Shown in pieces: positions 30,905-36,722 of a DNA stretch of 36,722 nt; position 1 is the first letter of the stretch, and each line of letters begins with the position of its first letter. The notes under the pieces are model-generated. The model had not been told where the DNA came from. It was given only the letters and a program-made list of their open reading frames with translations, and ran no database searches. Source of the stretch: Vicinamibacterales bacterium (GTDB lineage Bacteria > Acidobacteriota > Vicinamibacteria > Vicinamibacterales > UBA2999). A program made the translations under genes and the position numbers. The stretch covers positions 1 through 36,722 of the forward strand of contig JAUXWO010000038.1 in assembly GCA_030680175.1 (NCBI GenBank), in the 5' to 3' direction.

Positions 30905-32053
30905 TCACCCCGGGGGCCGCACCTCGAGCAGCCGGGCGTACAAGGCCAGCCACGCGTCGCGCTCGCGCGCGGGGCTCAGCGCCTCCGCCAGCGCGCGTCC
31001 CCCGGCCGACAGCCGCGCCGCCAGCCCGTCGTCGGTGATCACCCGGCAGAGGGCGCGCGTCATCGCCGCGGGATCGCCGTGCGGCACGAGCAGGCCCGAC
31101 ACGCCGTCCTCGATCACCTCCCGCATGCCCCCCACCGCCGTGGCGACGAGGGGGACGCCGAGGCTCGCGGCCTCGAGCAGGGCGTTCGGGAGGCCTTCGT
31201 ACGCCGAGGACTGCACGTAGACGTGCATGCCGCGCAGGTGCGCATCGACCTCGGCATGCAGGAAGACGCCCGTGACCGTCGTCTCGGCGTCGAGCGCGAA
31301 CTCGGTGACGAGCGTGCGTGACCACCACGCCTCTTCCTCGTCGCTGAAGAACCCCGCCAGGCGCAGCCCGCGGCGCGCGGACGCGGGCACACCCGCGTAG
31401 GCACGCACGAGCAGCGGGATGTCCTTCACCTTGCGGAACTCGCCCACGGTCCCGACGATGCCGCGGTTGCCGGCGGTGAGCTGCCACGCGTCCTGAGGCA
31501 GGCGCCGCGGCGCCACGCTGTTGCGGATCACCGACGCGCGTCCGTCGATCGGGACCTCCTCCGCGACGCGGTCCAGATACGCCTGGTTCACCGACGTGAT
31601 CCACGACGCGTGCGTCAGGACCGGCAGCAGCACCGCGCGCGCCAGCGGATGCTCGAGGAGCGTCGCCACATCGCTGCCGCGAATGCTGGCGATCAACGGA
31701 CGCGGACGCCCGCGGCGGGCCGCGAGCAGGCAGGGATACGCGGCGGTGAGGAAGAACCCGTGCCAGAGCGCGAATCCGTGCGCCGCATCGAGCGCCTGCA
31801 TCGCCTGGCGCATCGCAAACTGCCCCGCGCCGCTCGTGGGGTCCTCGTGCGCCATGCGGTGCACCGTGATCCCGCCCTCGTCGCCGGACGCCACGCCGCC
31901 GGTGGCGCCGGCGCGGGTCACGGGCGCGACCACATGCACGTCGTAGCCGCCGTCGTGGAGCAGGCGCGCCAGCCTGGCACTGGCGACGGCGACGCCGCCC
32001 GGGTGCGGCGGGTACTCGCTGGTGCTGAGGCAGATGGGTGGACGCTCGCTCAC
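30905..32053 (-). CDS. Glycosyltransferase family 4-like (GT-B)
   Basis: The 382-residue protein has a GT-B fold. The N-terminal acceptor domain starts with ICLSTSEYPPHPGGVAVASARLARLL, the segment SIRGSDVATLLEHP follows, and the C-terminal donor domain has IVGTVGEFRKVKDIPLLVRAY and the E-x7-E motif in AYEGLPNALLEAASLGVPLVAT. It should transfer a sugar from an NDP-sugar onto a lipid, glycan or natural-product acceptor; neither substrate is predictable. The GTG at 32053 is chosen because it directly precedes the first beta-strand and lies 8 bp after the upstream stop, indicating an operon. The open frame upstream is out of phase with the neighbouring gene and was rejected. Confidence 0.9.
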   Translation of the reverse strand: MSERPPICLSTSEYPPHPGGVAVASARLARLLHDGGYDVHVVAPVTRAGATGGVASGDEGGITVHRMAHEDPTSGAGQFAMRQAMQALDAAHGFALWHGFFLTAAYPCLLAARRGRPRPLIASIRGSDVATLLEHPLARAVLLPVLTHASWITSVNQAYLDRVAEEVPIDGRASVIRNSVAPRRLPQDAWQLTAGNRGIVGTVGEFRKVKDIPLLVRAYAGVPASARRGLRLAGFFSDEEEAWWSRTLVTEFALDAETTVTGVFLHAEVDAHLRGMHVYVQSSAYEGLPNALLEAASLGVPLVATAVGGMREVIEDGVSGLLVPHGDPAAMTRALCRVITDDGLAARLSAGGRALAEALSPARERDAWLALYARLLEVRPPG

Positions 32054-32061
32054 GGCCGTCC

Positions 32062-32937
32062 TCAGTACCGCGCCAGCGTGGCGCCGTCGACCACCGCGAG
32101 CCAGGTGCCATCGGTGCGCGGCACGGCATCGAGGTGGTGCATCCCGACGGCGTGCCACCCCGCGCGGCTCGCGCGCAGGATCGGGCTCTCCGCGATCTCC
32201 GCTTCCTCGTACGTCGTGGGCGAGAGCGCGGTGATCGCGAACGCGCGCAGGCTGTGCCCGTAGGTGGGCCAGCCGTCCTGGGCAAAGCGCCACAGGCGGC
32301 CGTCGACGTGCAGCACCCGCCCGCCGGGCCTGGTGCGCCGCCGGTTGCCGGGCCAGAGCGGACTCGACGGATGCGGGGTCCAGCCGCGGTCCAGCGTGGC
32401 GCTCGACCACAGCCCCAGCTCGTCGAGGCCGCGCTGGGCGAACATCCACCAGCGGTCGTCATGCCGGACGATCGTGGCATCCGCGAAGGGGCCCTCGAGC
32501 AGCGTGGCCACCGGGCGCCAGCCGCGCGGGAAGTCCTCGGCGACGTACAGCCGCACCGCGCGATCCTGGCGCGACTCCGGCACCATGTAGATCGCCCCGT
32601 TGGCGGCGAACACGTGCGGGTACGACAGGTGAAACGGCTCGCGCAGCACGACGGCGTCGTACGTCCAGCTGCCCCCCTCATCGTCGCTGGTGGCATGCGC
32701 GATCTCCCCGCGATCGACGGCGCCGTTCCAGATCTCGAAGAACAGATGCCACTGCCCGTCCACGATCAAGAGGAACGGATCCGCCACGGCCTGGCCGTCG
32801 ACATCGGTGGCATCACGCCCCGAGAGCACCGGCCGGTCGCCGGGGGGGGCGGCCAAGCGCGTCAGCGACGGGCCCGTGCGCACACCAATCGCCCACTGAT
32901 TGCGCCACGACGGAGGGGAGGCGGGAGATGCAGGCAC
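32062..32937 (-). CDS. Beta-propeller protein resembling GH43/GINT1-N domains of glycan clusters
   Basis: The 291-residue protein shows repeating beta-propeller blades: ADPFLLIVDGQWHLFFEIWN, IAHATSDDEGGSWTYDAVVL, PFHLSYPHVFAANGAIYMVP, VRLYVAEDFPRGWRPVATLL and TIVRHDDRWWMFAQRG. The opening WAIGVRTGPSLTRLAAP recalls the propeller domain found with glycosyltransferases in bacterial polysaccharide clusters (GINT1 N-terminal or GH43/GH32-like). I could not identify catalytic carboxylates with confidence, so it may bind rather than cleave glycans. There is no signal peptide. The start is GTG at 32937. It is the first gene of the minus-strand operon with the GT4 and radical SAM genes, and is divergent from the gene at 33029. 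Confidence 0.7.
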   Translation of the reverse strand: MPASPASPPSWRNQWAIGVRTGPSLTRLAAPPGDRPVLSGRDATDVDGQAVADPFLLIVDGQWHLFFEIWNGAVDRGEIAHATSDDEGGSWTYDAVVLREPFHLSYPHVFAANGAIYMVPESRQDRAVRLYVAEDFPRGWRPVATLLEGPFADATIVRHDDRWWMFAQRGLDELGLWSSATLDRGWTPHPSSPLWPGNRRRTRPGGRVLHVDGRLWRFAQDGWPTYGHSLRAFAITALSPTTYEEAEIAESPILRASRAGWHAVGMHHLDAVPRTDGTWLAVVDGATLARY

Positions 32938-32984
32938 AGGGGCGTGGGTGGGGACGGCCGGTTGCCGGGTCCCGTGGGCTCCGG

Positions 32985-32993
32985 TAGTATACG
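32985..32993. promoter_or_regulatory. Candidate bidirectional promoter core, TAGTATACG
   Basis: TAGTAT (32985-32990) is a -10-like box rightward, about 40 bp before the ATG at 33029. The opposite strand reads TATACT, about 50 bp before the GTG at 32937. The same 9-mer, inverted, is at 26288-26296. The -35 positions are not convincing. Confidence 0.4.
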
Positions 32994-33028
32994 AGCACTT
33001 CCTTCACCTCCGGGGACCCATCAGCCGC

Positions 33029-33991
33029 ATGCCTCCCGTCTCCTCTGATTTCTGGGCGCTGACGACGGTCTTCGAACCCGTCCCGCGCACGACGACGCTG
33101 GGCCACCTGGCGCTCAGCGCCCGCGCGCTCCGCGCGCAGGGCGTGCCGCTCGCGATCGTCGAGCTCGCGTTCGGCGACGCGCCGTTCCGCGTGGCCGATG
33201 AGGCGGCGGATCTGGTGGTGCGCCGGCGATCGCGCACCACGCTCTGGCACAAGGAGCGCCTGCTCACCCTCGGGGTGGCCGCGCTGCCCGAGGCGTGCCG
33301 GGCCGTGGCGTGGATCGATGCCGACGTGATCTTCGAGGACGCGGGCTGGGCCGACGCCACGCGCGCGCAACTGAAGACGGTCGCGGTGGTGCAGCCGTTC
33401 GAGACGGCCTGCTGGCTCGGGCCTGGCGAGACCGCCGCCGCGGCCGGCGCCCCCACCCTCCCCGGCTTCGCCGCGACCATGGCCCGGACGGCGGATCGGC
33501 GCGCCGCGCTGACGCGGTTCGAGCGGCACGGCCACACGGGCTTTGCCTGGGCGGCCCGACGCGACTTCCTGACCGCCCACGGGCTGTACGACCGCGCGAT
33601 CGTCGGCGGCGGCGATTTCATCGCCGCGCATGCGTTCGCGGCCGACCACGATTACCTGCGGGGCCGCCACCTCGCGCTCCGCCGGAGCCCGCCGGCCGAG
33701 CGCGCCGCGATCGCCGCCTGGGGGACGCCGGTGGCCGAGGCGACGGGGGGCCGGATCGGCTGGGTGCCCGGCCGCGTGCTGCACCTCCATCACGGCGACT
33801 GGCAGAGCCGCGGCTACGACGAGCGCCAGGCGATCCTGCACCGCGCGGAGTTCGACCCCATGGCGGATCTCACCCTCGACGAGGCGGGCTGCTGGCAGTG
33901 GGCCAGCGACAAGCCCGCGCTCCACGCGGAGGTCGCCGCGTACTTCGCCGCACGCGCGGCGGTCGACGCGCCCAGTGGGGCGATCGCGTGA
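33029..33991 (+). CDS. GT-A-like glycosyltransferase
   Basis: The 320-residue product looks like a GT-A glycosyltransferase. It starts with a beta-alpha segment (DFWALTTVFEPVPRTTTLGHLALSARAL) and has a metal-binding DAD at residues 97-99 in VAWIDADVIFE. A later segment, HTGFAWAARRDFLTAHGLYDRAIVGGGDFIAAHAF, resembles the acceptor/metal region of galactosyltransferase-like families. GRVLHLHHGDWQSRGYDERQAIL near the end contains the HxHHGxxxxRxY pattern seen in such enzymes. Donor and acceptor are unknown. The ATG at 33029 has a GGGGA-like site upstream. It opens a plus-strand operon: its stop overlaps the next start as GTGA. Confidence 0.8.
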   Translation: MPPVSSDFWALTTVFEPVPRTTTLGHLALSARALRAQGVPLAIVELAFGDAPFRVADEAADLVVRRRSRTTLWHKERLLTLGVAALPEACRAVAWIDADVIFEDAGWADATRAQLKTVAVVQPFETACWLGPGETAAAAGAPTLPGFAATMARTADRRAALTRFERHGHTGFAWAARRDFLTAHGLYDRAIVGGGDFIAAHAFAADHDYLRGRHLALRRSPPAERAAIAAWGTPVAEATGGRIGWVPGRVLHLHHGDWQSRGYDERQAILHRAEFDPMADLTLDEAGCWQWASDKPALHAEVAAYFAARAAVDAPSGAIA

Positions 33992-35289
33992 GCGGCACGC
34001 CGCCCTCCTCCAGCTTCTGCGTGTTGCCGTGGATGCACCTGTTCGCCGACGAGGGCGGGCTGATGTATCCCTGCTGCCGGTCCGTCTCGACGAAGAAGAT
34101 GAACGTCGACGCCCAGGGGCACCCGCTCCGGGTGTTCGATGCCGGCGGGCTCGACGCCGCCTGGAACTCGGCCTACATGCGGCAGATCCGGCTCGACATG
34201 ATCGCGGGCGCGCGTCCGGTGCCGTGCGAGCGCTGCTACATGTACGACGACCTCGGCATGCGCAGCCATCGCCAGGACGTCAACGACGAGTACGCCGCGC
34301 GCATTCCGGAAATGCTCGCGTCCACGGATGACGAGGGCGCCGCGCCGCTGGACCTGCGGTCGGTGGACCTGCGGCTCGGCAACGTGTGCAACCTGCGGTG
34401 CCGGATGTGCTCGCCGCAATCGAGCAAGGCCCTGCTCGGCGAGTTTGCCGCCGCGGCCCGGCTGCCCGTCGCGCACAAGCTCTTCGACGACTACCGGAAG
34501 ATGGAGTGGTTTGTCGGCGACCAGTTCTGGGAGATCTTCGAGCGCCACACCCCGGCGGTGGAGCGCCTGCATTTCGCCGGCGGCGAGCCGCTCATCATCC
34601 CGGAGATGTTCGACTTCCTGGCGCGGCTCATCACGCTCGGCCGCGCCGGGGGCATCAGCCTCAGCTACAACACGAACCTGTCGGTGCTGCCGCCGCGGGT
34701 GTACGAGCTCTGGCCCCATTTCGCGCAGGTGCGCGTCACCGTCAGCCTCGACGGCGCGGGCGCGGTGAACGAGTTCATCCGCTTCCCCTCCGACTGGACG
34801 GCGATCGACCGCCACCTCCGGACGCTCGCCGCCGACGCCGGCCGGCTGAACCTCGGCGGCGGCATCGCGTTCAACACGACCGTGCAGATCTTCAACGTGC
34901 TCCGGGTCGGGGAGCTGCTCGAGTACCTCGTCGACGCGGCGCCCACGGCGGAAGCGCCGAACCTGAGCGTCCTCAGCTACCCGCGCCATTTCAGCATCCA
35001 GGCGCTCCCGGCCTCGCTCAAGGACGAGGCCACGCGCCGGCTGCGCGAGACGATGGCCCGGCTCGACACGCGGTGGCCCGCGCACTGGCGCGAGACGGGC
35101 CTCGAGGGCCTCGTGTCGGCCGTGGACGGCATCATCAGCCACATGCACGAGCAGGATCGGACGGCCTACCTGCCGGAGTTCCGCCGCTGGACCGCGATCC
35201 AGGATCAGCATCGCGGGCAGGACACGCGCGCCTGCCTGCCGGAGCTCGCGTCGCTGTTCGACGTACCCGCCACGGGGGTGCCCGCGTGA
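33988..35289 (+). CDS. Radical SAM protein with N-terminal twitch-like domain, paralogue 1
   Basis: The 433-residue protein has a cysteine-rich N-terminus that looks like a twitch/SPASM-type auxiliary cluster site placed before, not after, the radical SAM domain. C11 is in FCVLPWMHL, C29-C30 in YPCCRS, and C80-x2-C83 in CERCY. The radical SAM site follows as C134-x3-C138-x2-C141 in GNVCNLRCRMCSP, then HFAGGEPLI (the GGE SAM-binding motif), NTNLSVLP and VSLDGAGAVNEFIRFPSDW. Members of this N-twitch class have largely unknown substrates and often lie in polysaccharide or natural-product clusters. GTG start, overlapping the upstream stop. It is a close relative of the next gene. Confidence 0.88.
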   Translation: MSGTPPSSSFCVLPWMHLFADEGGLMYPCCRSVSTKKMNVDAQGHPLRVFDAGGLDAAWNSAYMRQIRLDMIAGARPVPCERCYMYDDLGMRSHRQDVNDEYAARIPEMLASTDDEGAAPLDLRSVDLRLGNVCNLRCRMCSPQSSKALLGEFAAAARLPVAHKLFDDYRKMEWFVGDQFWEIFERHTPAVERLHFAGGEPLIIPEMFDFLARLITLGRAGGISLSYNTNLSVLPPRVYELWPHFAQVRVTVSLDGAGAVNEFIRFPSDWTAIDRHLRTLAADAGRLNLGGGIAFNTTVQIFNVLRVGELLEYLVDAAPTAEAPNLSVLSYPRHFSIQALPASLKDEATRRLRETMARLDTRWPAHWRETGLEGLVSAVDGIISHMHEQDRTAYLPEFRRWTAIQDQHRGQDTRACLPELASLFDVPATGVPA

Positions 35290-36611
35290 GCGCCTCGGGA
35301 CCGCCGCGCGCGCTGCCCTCGCCCACCTTCTGCATCATTCCGTGGGTGCACGCCTTCGGCGATGAACGCGGGCGGCTGCGGCCGTGCTGCATGACGCTCG
35401 GCGACACCGAGCGCGTGCTCGAGAACACGGATCCGGCCGGCCGGCCGCTCACCGTGTACGACCCGGGCAGCCTCGAGGCCGGCTGGAACACGCCCTTCAT
35501 GCGGACGCTGCGGCGCGACATGCTCGAGGGCCGCCGGCCGCCCGTCTGCCGGCGGTGCTTCGAGGAAGAGGACCTGCACATCCGGAGCTACCGGCAGGAC
35601 TCGAACGAGACGTTCGAGGCGCACATCGATCGGGCGGTCGCCGCGACGGCCCCCGACGGATCGGCGCCGATCGACCTCGTGTGCAGCGCGGACTTCCGGC
35701 TCGGCAACGCCTGCAACCTGAAGTGCCGCATGTGCTCGCCGATCTCCACGAAGCTCCTGATCCCCGAGTGGCAGCAGCTGTTCGATGTCCCGGACGGCCA
35801 TCCGGAGCTCGAGGCGCTCCGCGCCGTCGACTGGTTCGACGGCGACGCGTTCTGGGCGAACTGCCAGGCGCGGCTCCCCACCCTCGAGCGGCTCCACTTC
35901 GCCGGCGGCGAGCCGATGATCATCACGCGCATGCTCGACTTCCTCCAGCAGGCGATCGACGAGGGGCACGCACATCACATCCAATTGAGCTACGTCACCA
36001 ACCTCACGACGCTGCCCGAGCGCGTGACCGCGCTCTGGCCGGCGTTCAAGGGCGTCACGCTGACGGCGAGCCTCGACGGGCATGCGCCGGTGAACTCGTT
36101 CATCCGCTATCCCTCGAAGTGGGATCGGATCGACGCGCACCTGGCGCGGCTGCAGCGCGACCCTGCGGCGTTCAACTGCACGAAGGTCACCGTGAACACG
36201 ACCGTGCAGGCGTACAACGTGCTCTCGCTCACCGAACTCTTCGAGTACCTCTTCACGCGCCACGCCCCGCACGTCGTCGTCTACCCGAGGCTGACGCTGT
36301 TGACGTGGCCGTCGTGCTTCAGCGTCCAGGTGCTGCCGCCCGCACTCAAGGCGCTGGCCGCCGCACGGCTGCGGACGTTCGTCGCGCGCTGGGAGGGGCG
36401 GTGGCCCGACACGTCGGGCGAGCTGGATCGGTTCCGGCAGGCCATCGACGGCGTCATCGCGCACATGGAGGCCGCGGATCGCACGGCGGAGCTCGCCGAG
36501 TTCGCGCGGCGCACGGCCGTGTACGACCGGTCGCGCGGGCAGCAGGCGCGCGTGACGCTCCCCGACCTCGCCCCGGCGCTCGACCTCGCGGCCAGCGCCA
36601 CGGTCGACTGA
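35286..36611 (+). CDS. Radical SAM protein with N-terminal twitch-like domain, paralogue 2
   Basis: The 441-residue product has the same plan as its upstream neighbour: C16 in FCIIPWVHA, C34-C35 in RPCCMTL, C88-x2-C91 in CRRCF, the radical SAM cluster C143-x3-C147-x2-C150 in GNACNLKCRMCSP, HFAGGEPMI, and ASLDGHAPVNSFIRYPSKW. The two proteins align over their full length, so they are a tandem duplication that has diverged clearly. They may act in sequence or as a heterodimer; that is inference. The GTG start overlaps the previous stop (GTGA), and its own stop overlaps the next ATG (TGATG), so translation of this operon is tightly coupled. Confidence 0.88.
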   Translation: MSASGPPRALPSPTFCIIPWVHAFGDERGRLRPCCMTLGDTERVLENTDPAGRPLTVYDPGSLEAGWNTPFMRTLRRDMLEGRRPPVCRRCFEEEDLHIRSYRQDSNETFEAHIDRAVAATAPDGSAPIDLVCSADFRLGNACNLKCRMCSPISTKLLIPEWQQLFDVPDGHPELEALRAVDWFDGDAFWANCQARLPTLERLHFAGGEPMIITRMLDFLQQAIDEGHAHHIQLSYVTNLTTLPERVTALWPAFKGVTLTASLDGHAPVNSFIRYPSKWDRIDAHLARLQRDPAAFNCTKVTVNTTVQAYNVLSLTELFEYLFTRHAPHVVVYPRLTLLTWPSCFSVQVLPPALKALAAARLRTFVARWEGRWPDTSGELDRFRQAIDGVIAHMEAADRTAELAEFARRTAVYDRSRGQQARVTLPDLAPALDLAASATVD

Positions 36612-36722
36612 TGGCCGGCGGCGACGTCCGGCTCCTGACGCTCGCGGCCGCCGATCGCGCGGCGCTCGTCGACGCCGCCCGCACGCTGGCCGCCCTGCCG
36701 CCCGACGATCTCGATCGCGCGA
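36611..36722 (+). CDS. Partial gene at window edge, function unknown
   Basis: Only 37 codons are visible, starting at an ATG that overlaps the previous stop. The protein begins MAGGDVRLLTLAAADRAALV and continues as an alanine-rich helix. I do not recognise it. The pattern (beta-strand, then Ala-rich helix) is loosely like the KS-AT linker of type I PKSs, for instance the VEVLPLSAHTASALAAGA part of the PKS in this window, so an acyltransferase or PKS may begin here. This is weak. Confidence 0.5.
   Translation, partial: MAGGDVRLLTLAAADRAALVDAARTLAALPPDDLDRA

Overview
This 36.7 kb window is very GC-rich bacterial chromosome, probably from the Acidobacteriota (Vicinamibacteria-like). That placement is inferred from an Oar-like TonB-dependent receptor with an N-terminal carboxypeptidase-regulatory domain, a LytS/LytTR pair, many GTG starts, and short 7-bp-period repeats between genes. 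No rRNA, tRNA, CRISPR array, transposase or phage gene was found.

The left half (about 1-15 kb) is mostly housekeeping and metabolic. It holds a succinate-semialdehyde-type aldehyde dehydrogenase, a UbiX flavin prenyltransferase, a split-barrel flavoprotein, a rhomboid protease with a zinc-ribbon N-terminus, the TonB-dependent receptor, a small unknown protein, a LytS-type kinase with its LytTR regulator (GTGA overlap), glycogen branching enzyme GlgB, an ALDH7-type aldehyde dehydrogenase and a cyclophilin. The gaps carry heptanucleotide tandem arrays, a REP-like 67-bp palindromic repeat (second copy at 26.3 kb) and several large hairpins.

The right half (about 14.4-36.7 kb) looks like a specialised-metabolite or glycan island built from alternating operons. 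A minus-strand operon encodes a PKS (AT-ACP-KS-AT-degenerate DH-ACP), an NRPS (TubC-type docking domain-C-A-PCP-TE) and an O-methyltransferase, followed after 8 bp by a RodZ-like HTH/membrane protein. My reading of the adenylation pocket is D-L-T-K-I-G-H-V-G-K, close to the published aspartate code, so the line may make a short beta-ketoacyl-aspartate (or a cyclised form) that the methyltransferase modifies.

Divergent from the PKS is a deoxysugar operon: FdtA/WxcM-like cupin isomerase, NDP-hexose 2,3-dehydratase and a Gfo/Idh/MocA 3-ketoreductase. These fit a 2,6-dideoxysugar route whose early genes (RmlA/RmlB type) are not in the window. A minus-strand operon follows with a beta-propeller protein, a GT4 glycosyltransferase and a B12-binding radical SAM enzyme. 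Divergent from it is a plus-strand operon with a GT-A-like glycosyltransferase, two tandem paralogous radical SAM proteins with N-terminal twitch-like cysteines, and a gene cut by the window edge. Both divergent promoter regions share the 9-mer TAGTATACG, which suggests common control. Whether the assembly line and the sugar/radical-SAM genes make one glycosylated product or two separate ones cannot be settled from sequence alone.
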